Assembly (NCBI GenBank): GCA_042408595.1 | Contig: JBHOQX010000125.1 | Span: 1-64,000, forward strand | Direction of reading: 5' to 3' | Length of the DNA: 64,000 bases | Source: JBHOQX01 sp042408595 | Lineage (GTDB): Bacteria > Chloroflexota > Chloroflexia > Chloroflexales > Roseiflexaceae | The notes under the pieces: generated by a model | What the model was told of the DNA's origin: nothing | Seen by the model: the letters and a program-made list of their open reading frames with translations, nothing else | The model's database searches: none | Shown: one piece after another, positions 24,577-33,472 of the stretch | Layout of the letters: each line of letters opens with the position of its first letter | Position numbering within the stretch: the stretch's first letter is position 1 | Position numbers and translations under genes: made by a program

Positions 24577-25839
24577 ATGACCCAGGATTATGACATTCGG
24601 GACGTCGGCCTGGCCGACCAGGGCCGCAAGCGGATCGACTGGGCCGAAGTCGAGATGCCAGTGCTGCGCCTGATCCGCGAGCGCTTCGCGAAGGAGCGCC
24701 CGCTGGCCGGGCTGCGCGTGGCCGCATGTCTCCATGTCACCGCCGAGACCGCCAACCTGATGCGAACCCTGGCGGTCGGCGGGGCGGACGTGGTGCTCTG
24801 CGCCTCGAACCCGCTCTCGACACAGGACGACGTGGCGGCATCGCTGGTGGCGCACGAGGAGATCCCGGTCTTCGCGATCAAGGGCGAGGACAACGCCACC
24901 TACTATGGCCACCTGAAGGCCGCGCTCGACCACAACCCGAACGTCACCATGGACGACGGCGCCGACCTGGTCTCCGCCGTGCTGAAGGACCGGCGCGACC
25001 TGCTCGACTCGATGGTCGGCAGCACCGAAGAGACCACCACCGGCGTCATCCGGCTGAAAGCGATGGCGGCGGACGGCGTGTTGAAGTTCCCAGTGATCGC
25101 TGTCAACGACAGCGACACCAAGCACATGTTCGACAACCGCTACGGCACCGGCCAGAGCACGCTCGACGGGATCATCCGCGCGACGAATGTGCTGCTCGCC
25201 GGCAAGACGTTCGTCGTCGGCGGGTACGGCTGGTGTTCGCGCGGCATCGCCGACCGGGCGCGCGGCCTGGGCGCGAACGTGATCGTCACCGAAGTTGATC
25301 CGATCAAGGCGCTGGAAGCGGCGATGGACGGCTTCCGGGTGATGCCGATGGTCGAGGCGGCAAAGGTGGCGGATTTCATCGTCACGGCCACCGGCGACAA
25401 GAACGTGATCGACGCGGCGCACTTCGCGGTGATGAAGGACAACTGTATCGTCGCGAACAGCGGCCACTTCAATGTCGAGATCAACATCCCGGCGTTGGAG
25501 AAGCTCGCGCGCGAGAAGACGCAGCCGCGCCCCTTCATCGAGCAATACGTACTCCATGACGGCCGGCGGATCAATCTGCTCGGCGAAGGCCGCCTGATCA
25601 ATCTGGCGAGCGCCGAGGGCCACCCGGCCAGCGTGATGGACATGTCGTTCGCCAACCAGGCGCTCGCCGTCGAGTATCTGCTGACCAACAAGGGCCGACT
25701 GTCGCACGGCGTCCATGCCCTGCCGAAGGCGGTGGACGCCGAGATCGCCCGCCTGAAGCTCAAGGCCATGGGCATCGAGATCGACACGCTCACCGAGGAG
25801 CAGGCGAAGTACCTTGCGTCGTGGGAAGAAGGCACCTGA
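24577..25839 (+). CDS. ahcY: S-adenosylhomocysteine hydrolase
   Basis: The 420-residue protein contains the AhcY landmarks: HVTAETANLMRTLAVGGADV (substrate), FAIKGEDNATYYGHL, IAVNDSDTKHMFDNRYGTGQS (catalytic Lys/Asp) and the NAD site VGGYGWCSRGIADRARGLGA. SGHFNVEI and SAEGHPASVMDMSFANQAL complete the fold. It splits S-adenosylhomocysteine into homocysteine and adenosine in the cytosol. ATG 24577 with AAGGAG is preferred to the upstream GTG at 24523. It lies in the SAM-cycle cluster with a nucleoside kinase and metK. Confidence 0.97.
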   Translation: MTQDYDIRDVGLADQGRKRIDWAEVEMPVLRLIRERFAKERPLAGLRVAACLHVTAETANLMRTLAVGGADVVLCASNPLSTQDDVAASLVAHEEIPVFAIKGEDNATYYGHLKAALDHNPNVTMDDGADLVSAVLKDRRDLLDSMVGSTEETTTGVIRLKAMAADGVLKFPVIAVNDSDTKHMFDNRYGTGQSTLDGIIRATNVLLAGKTFVVGGYGWCSRGIADRARGLGANVIVTEVDPIKALEAAMDGFRVMPMVEAAKVADFIVTATGDKNVIDAAHFAVMKDNCIVANSGHFNVEINIPALEKLAREKTQPRPFIEQYVLHDGRRINLLGEGRLINLASAEGHPASVMDMSFANQALAVEYLLTNKGRLSHGVHALPKAVDAEIARLKLKAMGIEIDTLTEEQAKYLASWEEGT

Positions 25840-25948
25840 GACGTTGGGCGTGCAGCGTGCAGCGTTTTCGTGGGCAGGAGCGCCCTGCGCGGCCAAAACG
25901 TCGGACGTCGCGCGCTGAAGGTTGAACTCTGATGAAATGGGAGGGGAA

Positions 25949-26353
25949 ATGGCGACCTACGATCCGAACCAGCAGCAGCAGCCCGCCTGGACGCCGCCGC
26001 CCGTGCCGGAGAGCTATACGGCCAGCGGCGGGCTGGCCGGCACGGCCCAAACAACGCTCGTGGGCGATCGCTGGGCGATCGCCGCGCTCACCGTCGTTGT
26101 GACCACGCTGATCTCTTGTGTGCCGCTGGTCAACTGTGTCGCGCCGTTCGTGCCGCTTGTCGTTGGCATCATCACGCTGACCAAGGCGAAGGAAGCCGCC
26201 GACCCGAGCAAGGCCCGCCTGTACGGCTGGCTCGCGACCGGCCTTGGCATTCTCTTCGTCCTGGCGGTGATCGGCATCATCGCACTCTATGGGTCGATTG
26301 TCGCATCGCTCATGAATAGTCCGGAATTTCGCCGGCAACTCCAGCGGCCGTAG
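25949..26353 (+). CDS. DUF4190-like small membrane protein (134 aa)
   Basis: ATG 25949 follows GGGAGGGGAA. Residues 1-40 are Gln/Pro-rich and disordered (NQQQQPAWTPPPVPES). Two hydrophobic helices (about 48-80 and 92-120) flank a short loop, TKAKEAADPSKARLYGW, typical of DUF4190 proteins (membrane proteins with N-terminal Pro-rich tails). The function is unknown. It sits between ahcY and metK on the same strand but separated from both. Confidence 0.7.
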   Translation: MATYDPNQQQQPAWTPPPVPESYTASGGLAGTAQTTLVGDRWAIAALTVVVTTLISCVPLVNCVAPFVPLVVGIITLTKAKEAADPSKARLYGWLATGLGILFVLAVIGIIALYGSIVASLMNSPEFRRQLQRP

Positions 26354-26682
26354 GGCGATACGCAATGCTGCCTGGTTCGGCTCTGGCCGCCGCCGCTCAG
26401 ACCCTGTACCAGCGGATTGGGGGCTGTGAACCCTTTGGGGGGTAGCTTGTTCCGCCGACGCGGCCGGGGCCCGCGGCGTGCACCCCCCTGGCCCCCGCTC
26501 TCGCGTGCGGGGCAGGGGGCCGGGGTTGGGGTCGCGCTGGCGCCCGGCAATCGCGCAAAACCTACCCCTGGAAGGGCGGAATATGCGTGTCAGGCCGGCG
26601 GCGTGGGCGCCAGCGCCCGCCGGTCGACGACAACACTCTCGGGAGGGCTGCGCCTTCCGAACCACGTTTTCGAGGAGCGGTT
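26354..26682. other. Intergenic region before metK
   Basis: No gene and no second S-box consensus are visible. The region has a large GC-rich inverted repeat (about 26480-26535, CCCCCTGGCCCCCGC against GCGGGGCAGGGGG) and, at 26641-26663, a GGGAGGGCTGCGCCTTCC motif. That motif resembles the right end of the dispersed hairpin element, suggesting a decayed copy. Confidence 0.5.
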
Positions 26683-27900
26683 ATGGCCAACACATTCATG
26701 CAATCGCCCCGTCTGTTCTTCACATCGGAGTCGGTGACGGAAGGGCATCCCGACAAGCTGTGCGACCAGGTCTCGGACGCCGTGCTGGACGCTTTTCTGG
26801 CGCACGACCCGCGCGCGCGGGTTGCATGCGAGACGGCCACGACCACCGGGCTGGTTGTCGTGCTCGGCGAGGTGACCTACGAGCAGGGCTATATCCCGGT
26901 GGAGGAGATCGTCCGCAGGACGATCAAGGATATCGGCTACGTCGACGCCAGCTATGGCTTCGACGCCGACACCTGCGGCGTGATGGTCGCGCTGCACGGC
27001 CAGTCGCCCGATATCGCCCAGGGGGTGGATCGGGCGCTCGAGGTGCGCGACCGGGCCGAAGTGACCGACGAGGAGGTCGAGACGATCGGGGCGGGCGACC
27101 AGGGGATGATGTTCGGGTTCGCCTGCAACGAGACGCCCGAGCTTATGCCGCTGCCGATCGCCCTGGCGCACCGGATCGGCCGGCGGCTGTCCAGGCTGCG
27201 CAAGGAGGGGGTGCTGCCGTACCTGCGGCCCGACGGCAAGAGCCAGGTGACGGTCGAGTATTCTTATGGCAAGCCGGTGCGGGTAGATACCGTGCTGGTG
27301 AGCAACCAGCACGCGCCGGATGTCAGCCAGGAGCAGATTCGCGAGGATATTATCGAAGATGTCATCCGGCAGTGCGTGCCGGAGGAGATGCTGGACGAAC
27401 GGACCAAGTATTTCGTCAACCCGACCGGGCGCTTCGTCATCGGCGGGCCGATGGGCGACAGCGGGCTGACCGGGCGCAAGATTATTGTGGACACCTACGG
27501 TGGCATCGCGCGCCACGGCGGCGGGGCGTTCTCCGGCAAGGACCCGACCAAGGTGGACCGCAGCGCGGCCTATGCTGCCCGCTGGGTTGCTAAGAACGTC
27601 GTCGCCGCCGGCCTGGCGGATCGCTTCGAGGTGCAGGTCAGCTACGCGATCGGCGTGGCGCACCCGCTCTCGATCAGCGTCGAAACCTTCGGTACCGGGC
27701 GGGTGGCCGACGAGACGATCCTCAAGCTCATTCAAGAGCACTTCGATCTGCGCCCCGGTGCGATCATCCGCGATCTGCGGCTGCGCCGCCCGATCTACCG
27801 GCCGACCGCCGCCTACGGGCACTTCGGCCGGGACGACATCGACGCGCCATGGGAGAAGACCGATCGGGCCGATGCTCTGCGCCGCGCAGCAGGGCTGTGA
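26683..27900 (+). CDS. metK: S-adenosylmethionine synthetase
   Basis: This is a 405-residue MetK. RLFFTSESVTEGHPDKLCDQ holds the ATP-site His and metal residues. GAGDQGMMFGFACNETPELM is the family signature, and GGGAFSGKDPTKVDRSAAYA is the P-loop-like signature 2. It joins methionine and ATP to give SAM. ATG 26683 has GAGGAG eight bases upstream. Unlike mtnA it has no riboswitch immediately upstream, so it may be expressed constitutively or by read-through. Confidence 0.97.
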   Translation: MANTFMQSPRLFFTSESVTEGHPDKLCDQVSDAVLDAFLAHDPRARVACETATTTGLVVVLGEVTYEQGYIPVEEIVRRTIKDIGYVDASYGFDADTCGVMVALHGQSPDIAQGVDRALEVRDRAEVTDEEVETIGAGDQGMMFGFACNETPELMPLPIALAHRIGRRLSRLRKEGVLPYLRPDGKSQVTVEYSYGKPVRVDTVLVSNQHAPDVSQEQIREDIIEDVIRQCVPEEMLDERTKYFVNPTGRFVIGGPMGDSGLTGRKIIVDTYGGIARHGGGAFSGKDPTKVDRSAAYAARWVAKNVVAAGLADRFEVQVSYAIGVAHPLSISVETFGTGRVADETILKLIQEHFDLRPGAIIRDLRLRRPIYRPTAAYGHFGRDDIDAPWEKTDRADALRRAAGL

Positions 27901-27922
27901 CGCCGCGGCCGATCGACCCCAA

Positions 27923-27966
27923 GGGCGATGGGGGCGACGGGCGAGTGCCCGTCGCCCCCATCGCCC
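27923..27966. terminator. Bidirectional hairpin between convergent genes
   Basis: Twenty-base arms at 27923-27942 and 27947-27966 are perfect reverse complements around the loop GAGT. The hairpin lies between the ends of metK and the converging deacetylase gene. It lacks a clear T-run, so termination is inferred from position and stability. Confidence 0.65.
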
Positions 27967-28006
27967 CCGCGCTCTGTCTCCCCTCGCCCGACCCCCGTGC
28001 CGCCCC

Positions 28007-29065
28007 CTACCCGCCCCCGACCAACGCGGCGAACCCTTCGAGGGTCGTATCCCCGGAGACGCGTCGGCGCGGCAGGGCGAGCGGGTCGCTGTAGTTGTCG
28101 TCCCAGCGGGTGGTGGTCGCGCTTGCATAGCCGGCCTGCCGCACCAGCGCCTCGATCGCGGCGTTATAACGGCCGGATGGATAGCAGAAGCTGGTGACTG
28201 TGGTGCCCAGCTCATGCTCGATCGCCGCCTTCGATCCGCCGATCTCGTGCGCCGCCTCGGCCGGGCCGATATGGGTCAGATCCAGGTGGTGGATCGTGTG
28301 GGCGCCGATCTCCATCCCTGCGTGGTGCATCGCCCTGATCTCATCCCAAGTGGCATAGTGTGGGTGATTAACGAACCCGCTGATGATGTAAAACGTCGCG
28401 CGGAAGCCGTAGCGCAGGAGGGTTGGGAACGCTTGGTCGTAGGCTTCCTGGTAGCCGTCATCGAATGTCAGGGCCACCGGCTTGGGCGGGCAGCGCTCGC
28501 CGCGCATACAGCCCAGCGCCTGCGCCATGGTGATGCCGCTATAGCCGTGCATGTGCAGCCAGGCCATCTGCGCGTTGAACATCTCGGGCGTCACCGACAA
28601 TTCATAGCCGAGTGGATCGCTATGCCGGTCCACGACGCGGACGTAATGGTACATCAGGATCGGCGGCGGCGTGGCAGCGACACAGCATGCCGCGTTCGCG
28701 CTCCCCACATCCGGCGCAATCGGGGTGACCGCGCCGGGCGTGGCGAGCGCCTCGGGCGTATGGGTTACCGTCGCAACGGGCGCGACCATCTGGACCGCAG
28801 GCGGAGCGCCGGCGAGCGGCACCGTGGGCGTCGCAGCCGCCAACACGCCCGGTGCGTTGACCAGGGTGAGCGGCGGGATGGTGGGCGCCTCGGCGGCGAC
28901 GACCGGCGGCGGCGCTGGGCGCTGGAGCAACCGCGGCAGGTAGCCGAACAGCAGCACCAGCACCACGCACCCCGCCAGCGCGATGTTCACCATCACCAGC
29001 AGGCGCGTCACAGGCATGGGCGCCCGGCGGGGTGGGGGGCGCCGCGCGCGGGATGATCGACGCAT
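28007..29065 (-). CDS. Membrane-anchored polysaccharide deacetylase
   Basis: The 352-residue protein has an N-terminal basic segment, one membrane helix (about residues 19-45), a Pro/Ala/Thr-rich stalk (about 50-130) and a NodB-type catalytic domain. ILMYHYVRVV starts the fold. PVALTFDDGYQEAYDQAFP carries the catalytic and metal aspartates, IGAHTIHHLDL gives the two metal histidines, and FCYPSGRYN follows. It would remove acetyl groups from cell-wall or exopolysaccharide sugars outside the membrane. It converges on metK. Confidence 0.88.
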   Translation of the reverse strand: MRRSSRARRPPPRRAPMPVTRLLVMVNIALAGCVVLVLLFGYLPRLLQRPAPPPVVAAEAPTIPPLTLVNAPGVLAAATPTVPLAGAPPAVQMVAPVATVTHTPEALATPGAVTPIAPDVGSANAACCVAATPPPILMYHYVRVVDRHSDPLGYELSVTPEMFNAQMAWLHMHGYSGITMAQALGCMRGERCPPKPVALTFDDGYQEAYDQAFPTLLRYGFRATFYIISGFVNHPHYATWDEIRAMHHAGMEIGAHTIHHLDLTHIGPAEAAHEIGGSKAAIEHELGTTVTSFCYPSGRYNAAIEALVRQAGYASATTTRWDDNYSDPLALPRRRVSGDTTLEGFAALVGGG

Positions 29066-29181
29066 ATCGGCTCCAACAGACGCTGTACCGGCCGCGCTAT
29101 TGTATCACAGCCAGGGTTATCTGCGGCGGGGGGAGGTTAGGAGGGCCTGCGCCCGGTACGCTGCGACGCGCTGGACAAACA

Positions 29182-29206
29182 AAGGCCGGGAGCCGCTCCC
29201 GGCCTT
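29182..29206 (-). terminator. Intrinsic terminator after the PspC gene
   Basis: AAGGCCGGGAG pairs with CTCCCGGCCTT around a 3-nt loop, and on the minus strand it is followed by TTTGTTTGT. It lies 28 bp beyond the PspC stop codon and is a textbook rho-independent terminator. Confidence 0.85.
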
Positions 29207-29233
29207 CGCGCCCCTGTGGGGTTGAGGGTCCGG

Positions 29234-29530
29234 CTAGCTGCTGAGCCGCTCGCCGGTGTAGGGGTCGTACTTCCAGTCCTCGACCGGGCGCGGCTGGCCG
29301 GGCAGCGCCGCCACCGGCTGGGTCGGCGCGGGGGCCGCCGGGGCGGCCGTCGGCTCGCTCGGCATGATGATCCACAAGATCACGTAGAGCAGCGGGGTGA
29401 CGCCGCTCAGCACGGCCAGCACAAAGACCAGCCGCACGATCGTCGAGTCGATCCCGAAGTACCGGGCGATCCCGCCGCATACCCCGGCGAGCATCTTGTC
29501 GCTGTTGCTGCGGACGAAGTTGGTGTTCAT
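29234..29530 (-). CDS. PspC-domain membrane protein (98 aa)
   Basis: ATG 29530 (MNTNFVRSNSDKMLAGVCGG) has GAGGGAGCG upstream; the longer open frame is not needed. The PspC domain covers residues 10-55: LAGVCGGIARYFGIDSTIVR then a hydrophobic segment, LVFVLAVLSGVTPLLYVILWIIMP. The tail is Ala/Pro-rich and ends EDWKYDPYTGERLSS, a C-terminal motif often seen in Chloroflexota PspC proteins. PspC-type proteins respond to envelope stress; no other psp gene is here. Confidence 0.85.
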   Translation of the reverse strand: MNTNFVRSNSDKMLAGVCGGIARYFGIDSTIVRLVFVLAVLSGVTPLLYVILWIIMPSEPTAAPAAPAPTQPVAALPGQPRPVEDWKYDPYTGERLSS

Positions 29531-29626
29531 CGCTCCCTCACTCTCACGGCGCCGTCGTTCGGCGGTCCGTATCGTCTGTTCACCGCCGATCAGACGACGG
29601 TCGGGGGCAGGGGGTTGCAGCATAGG

Positions 29627-30613
29627 CTACGGCCGCTCGAACGGCTGGCCGAGCGCAGCGGGGGCCGGCTGCGCCAGCCGGGCGATCAGCCAGCGCAGCG
29701 GGCGCGCCAGCGGCCCCGGCAGCCGGCCAGCCCACTCGTAGACCGCCGGCGTGCCCAGGATGTTCACCAGCGCCAGCACCAGGATCATCAGCGCGAACGG
29801 CGCGATCTGGAAGACCTGCGTCGGCATGTCCGGCAGGGCGCTCTGCGAACGGCTCGCCACCGTCTGGAGCGCGCCGAATAGATAGCAGCCGAGCGCGACG
29901 CGCCATGGGTTCCAGCCGCCGAAGATCACGATCGCCAGCGCGATCCAGCCTGTGCCGAAGGTGTGACGGTAGCTCCAGCCCTGCTTGAGGTCGAGCGAGT
30001 AGGCTGCGCCGGCCAGCCCGGCCAGCGCCCCACCGATGATCGTGTACAGGTAGCGCTGTGCGATGACATTCGCCCCGCGGGCGTAGGCGGCGCCCGGGCG
30101 CTCGCCGAGCGCGCGCAGCATCAGCCCGGCGCGGGTGCGGAAGAGGAACCACCAGGTCAGTGGGATGAGCAGGAAGCTGACGTAGATCACCGGATCGTGG
30201 CGAAAGAACAGCGGCCCGAGCAGCGGGATGTCCTGGAGCAGCGGAATGGGCAGCGCCGCGACCGCCGGCCCCGGCACGCGCACATACGGGTTGCCGAGGA
30301 ACGACGACAGATCGGTCGCCAGGAGCGCCAGGACGAAGCCGACCGCCGTCTGCGACTGGCGCAGCGTGATGCTGAGGAAACATAGCACCAGGGCGACCAG
30401 CGCGCCGACCAGCAGGGCCGCGCCGAAGCCGAGCATCAGGCTTTGCGTCCGGAGCGCCACAGCGAAGCTTGCCATCGCTGCCAGCAGGATTGTCCCGTCC
30501 AGCGATAGGTTGACCACCCCCGCCCGCTCGCTGATGTTCTCGCCCATCGTGGCGAAGATCAGCGGGGCGCTGGCCGCAAGCACGGCCGCCAGGTCGATCA
30601 GCAGTTGGTCCAT
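29627..30613 (-). CDS. BMP-type ABC importer permease 2 (YufQ-like)
   Basis: The start was taken at ATG 30613 (MDQLLIDLAAVLAASAPLIF). About nine hydrophobic helices carry the family motifs ENISERAGVVNLSLDGTIL near the N-terminus and ALGERPGAAYARGANV in the cytoplasmic loop before YLYTIIGGALAGLAGAAYSL. This is the second permease of the nucleoside/basic-membrane-protein importers (YufOPQ/NupABC type). It is separated by 114 bp from the first permease. The C-terminus ends in a Pro/Ala-rich tail. Confidence 0.88.
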   Translation of the reverse strand: MDQLLIDLAAVLAASAPLIFATMGENISERAGVVNLSLDGTILLAAMASFAVALRTQSLMLGFGAALLVGALVALVLCFLSITLRQSQTAVGFVLALLATDLSSFLGNPYVRVPGPAVAALPIPLLQDIPLLGPLFFRHDPVIYVSFLLIPLTWWFLFRTRAGLMLRALGERPGAAYARGANVIAQRYLYTIIGGALAGLAGAAYSLDLKQGWSYRHTFGTGWIALAIVIFGGWNPWRVALGCYLFGALQTVASRSQSALPDMPTQVFQIAPFALMILVLALVNILGTPAVYEWAGRLPGPLARPLRWLIARLAQPAPAALGQPFERP

Positions 30614-30727
30614 CTCGCACCGACGCGCGCAGGTTCGAATCGCCGCAGAGGCGCGGCATAACGCACCAGAGAACAAGAGAACAGAGCATGGCGGGGCGAA
30701 GCGCATTCGCCCGCACAACACCTCCGG

Positions 30728-31810
30728 CTATCGGCGCACCAGACCGCGCACCAGCAGCGCGAAGAGCACCAGCGCGCCCTGGAGCACCCCGGCGATGCTG
30801 CTGTCGGCGTTGAGCGCCAGCGGAAGCTGGATGCTGCCAACGGTGAAGCAGGCGAACACCAGCGCGACCGGCAGCACCCACGCCGGATTGGCCCGCACCA
30901 GCAGCGCCACCAGCAGCCCCAGCAGCCCGATGCCGCTGGAGATGTTCGGGATGAGCTGGTGAAACACGCCGAGCACCTGGATCGCGCCGGCCAGCCCGGC
31001 CAGCGCGCCGCAGGCCGCCAGCGCCTCGGCCATGCGGCGGGTGGCCGGCACGCCCAGCCGCGCGGCGGCCACCGGGTTCAGCCCGCTGGCCCGCAGCGAC
31101 AGCCCCCAGCGCGTGCGCGTCAGCGCGAACCAGACCACCGCCACCGCCGCCAGTGCGATCACCGGCGCCATCGGGGCCAGCCGCAGCCGCCCGACCGTCG
31201 GCAGCCAGAGCGCCTCGGGCAGCTGCTCCGTCCCGGTGATCGCTGCGACGCCCGGGCGCTTCCATGGGCCGACGACCAGGTAAAGCGTCAGGCCGGTTGC
31301 CAGGAAGTTCAGCCCCAGCCCGGAGAAGATCTCGCTGACGCGCGCATAATGCCGCAGCAGGGCGACGACCTGCGCCCAGAGCGCCCCGCCGAGCGCGCCC
31401 ATCAGGAACGCCAACGCCCACAGCAGCGGCGGCGGCGCGTCCGGCAACAGCCGGATGATCCCCAGCGCGAAGACCGCCCCAAGCCCCATCTGCCCCTCGA
31501 CGCCCAGGTTGTACAGCCCAGCGCTGAACGTGAGGGTCAGCCCGGCGGCGCACAATACCAGCGGCGCGGCCAGCATGATCATGTCCGAGGCACGGGCCGG
31601 CGTGCTGAATGCGCCGAAGAAGAGCAGCTGGAAGGTGCGCAGCGGCGGCGTGCCAGCAGCGAGCAGGATGAGCGTGGTGAAGACCAGCGCCCCGGCCAGC
31701 GCCGCCAGCGGCAGGAGCACCGACGAACGGCGAAGAACGAACGACGACCGGAAGGGCTGGCTGGCGGGAGAAGGCGGCTCCGCGGTTGGGGCGGCGGGTT
31801 GATCGCTCAT
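30728..31810 (-). CDS. BMP-type ABC importer permease 1 (YufP-like)
   Basis: This 360-residue permease has about ten hydrophobic helices, with LTLTFSAGLYNLGVEGQMGL (family motif NIGVEGQ) and SLRASGLNPVAAARLGVPATR in the coupling loop. The cytoplasmic N-terminus contains FRSSFVLRRSSVLLP, encoded by GAACGAC/GAACGGC words of the genome's short-repeat type. It works with the ATPase upstream and the YufQ-like permease downstream. The transported compound is probably a nucleoside or related molecule, by family. Confidence 0.88.
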   Translation of the reverse strand: MSDQPAAPTAEPPSPASQPFRSSFVLRRSSVLLPLAALAGALVFTTLILLAAGTPPLRTFQLLFFGAFSTPARASDMIMLAAPLVLCAAGLTLTFSAGLYNLGVEGQMGLGAVFALGIIRLLPDAPPPLLWALAFLMGALGGALWAQVVALLRHYARVSEIFSGLGLNFLATGLTLYLVVGPWKRPGVAAITGTEQLPEALWLPTVGRLRLAPMAPVIALAAVAVVWFALTRTRWGLSLRASGLNPVAAARLGVPATRRMAEALAACGALAGLAGAIQVLGVFHQLIPNISSGIGLLGLLVALLVRANPAWVLPVALVFACFTVGSIQLPLALNADSSIAGVLQGALVLFALLVRGLVRR

Positions 31811-31846
31811 GGATGTGCCTTCGTGGTCTTTGTGGTGGACCGGCCG

Positions 31847-33403
31847 CTATTCGCCCATCGCCCTGAACCCGACCCCGCCGATCAGCTCGGCGAGCCGGTC
31901 GGCGGTCAGCTCGGCCCGCGGCAGCAGTGGCGATACGCGCCCGCCGAAGAAGACCAGCACCTGCTCGCCGTGTTCGAGCACTTCGTCCAGATCGGCGGAT
32001 GCGAAGACCAGCGCGGCCCCGTTGGCGCGGCGCTCGTGCAGCCGCCGCCAGACGCCCTGCGCCGACGTGACATCCAGCCCGCGCGTCGGTTGGTCGAGCA
32101 GCAGGCCGGCGCAGTGCTCCGGCAGCAGGGCGAGCATGGCGCGCTGCTGGTTGCCGCCGGAGAGCGTGCCAAGCGGCTGCGACGGCGTAGCGCGGATGTC
32201 GTAGGCGACGATCGCCGCGGCGGCAGCCCGCTCCGCGGCCCGCCGGTCGAGCAGGAGGCCGCCGCCCTCATGCAGCAGCGCCAGGTGCTCGGCCAGCGAG
32301 AGCTGCGCGACGACCCCTTCGGCCAACCGGTCGGCGGGGATGTATTCGACGCCGGCGCGCAGAAACTCGGCCACCGGGCGGCCGGTCATGTCGCGGCCGC
32401 GCAGCAGCAGCCGGCCGGCGCTCGGGCGTAGCAGCCCGGCCAGCGCCCGCAGCAGCAGGAGCTGCCCGCTCCCTTCCAGCCCGGCCAGCCCGATCGACGC
32501 GCCCGGCGGGATGTCGAGCGTCAGGCCGCGCAGCTCGATGGCGCCGCCGCGCAGCGTTGCGTGGTCCAGCCGCCAGACAGGCGTGCGGGGCTGAGGGCTG
32601 GGGGCTGGGGGCTGGGGGCTGGGGGCGCGCGATCTCTCCACTGGTTTTCCTGTCTCTCGGTCTCCCCCTCGCCCGATCCCCAACCCCTGCATCCCGAACA
32701 TCAGCCCCAGCAGGCGCTCCTGCGGCTGCGGCATCGCCAGCTGCGCGCCGACGACCTTCCCGGCGCGCAGGACGGAGACGGTATCGCACAGCTCGGCCAC
32801 TTCGCCGAGCTTATGCGAAACGAACAGGATGACGGCCCCATCGGCGGCGAGCTGCCTGAGCGCGGCGAAGAGCGCATCCTTCTGCGCGGCAGTGATCCCG
32901 GTGGTTGGCTCGTCCAGGATCAGGGCGCGCGCGCCGTTGGCCAGCAGCCGCAGGATCTCGAGTTGCTGGCGTTGCCCGACAGTCAGCGCGCCGACCTGCG
33001 CGTCCGGCAGGGCCGAGAAGCCGAGCTGAGCGGCGCGGCGCACCAGCTGATCACGGGCGGCGGCGCGGCCCGGCAGGATGGCGCGTGGGCTGCCGCAGGC
33101 GAAGTTTTCCAGCGCGGTGAAGGCCGGTACGTCCAGCGGCTCCTGGTGGACCATGCCGATCCCGGCCCGCAGGCCGTCGGCGGGGCTGGCGAACTGAACC
33201 GCCCGCCCGTCCACCAGGATCTCGCCGCCATCCGGGCGGAGGAAGCCGGAGAGCAGCTTCATCAGCGTGCTCTTGCCGGCCCCGTTCTCGCCCAGGACGC
33301 CGTGGATCTGGCCGGCGGCGAAGCTCAGGCTGATGCCATCGTTCGCGCGCACCGCGCCGAAGCGCTTGCTGAGGTCGCGGACGTCGATCTGCATAACGGT
33401 CAC
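31847..33403 (-). CDS. BMP-type ABC importer ATPase (duplicated, YufO-like)
   Basis: The 518-residue protein has two ABC domains. Domain 1 has Walker A GENGAGKST, signature LTVGQRQQLEILRLL and Walker B ALILDEPTTGI. Domain 2 has a degenerate Walker A (GLEGSGQLLLL), signature LSGGNQQRAML and LLLDQPTRGLD with Gln for Glu, as is normal for this family. The inter-domain linker has an extra stretch of about 35 residues (GRGGDRETGKPVERSRAPSP and PQPPAPSPQPRTP), encoded by repeats of CTGGGGG and GTCTC words at 32580-32690. Homologues do not need this segment. Start ATG 33403 or 33394. Confidence 0.9.
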   Translation of the reverse strand: MTVMQIDVRDLSKRFGAVRANDGISLSFAAGQIHGVLGENGAGKSTLMKLLSGFLRPDGGEILVDGRAVQFASPADGLRAGIGMVHQEPLDVPAFTALENFACGSPRAILPGRAAARDQLVRRAAQLGFSALPDAQVGALTVGQRQQLEILRLLANGARALILDEPTTGITAAQKDALFAALRQLAADGAVILFVSHKLGEVAELCDTVSVLRAGKVVGAQLAMPQPQERLLGLMFGMQGLGIGRGGDRETGKPVERSRAPSPQPPAPSPQPRTPVWRLDHATLRGGAIELRGLTLDIPPGASIGLAGLEGSGQLLLLRALAGLLRPSAGRLLLRGRDMTGRPVAEFLRAGVEYIPADRLAEGVVAQLSLAEHLALLHEGGGLLLDRRAAERAAAAAIVAYDIRATPSQPLGTLSGGNQQRAMLALLPEHCAGLLLDQPTRGLDVTSAQGVWRRLHERRANGAALVFASADLDEVLEHGEQVLVFFGGRVSPLLPRAELTADRLAELIGGVGFRAMGE

Positions 33404-33472
33404 GGCGGGCGGACGACCGAGGACGGGAAGCCGAAGAGCCGACTCTCGCCCTCGGCCGACCGCCGGGCCAGG

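Noticed and set aside
26354..26682. A second SAM riboswitch before metK
   Set aside because: None of the S-box core blocks (GGGACTGGCCC, GGCAACC, GGTGCCAA) is present, only GC-rich inverted repeats.
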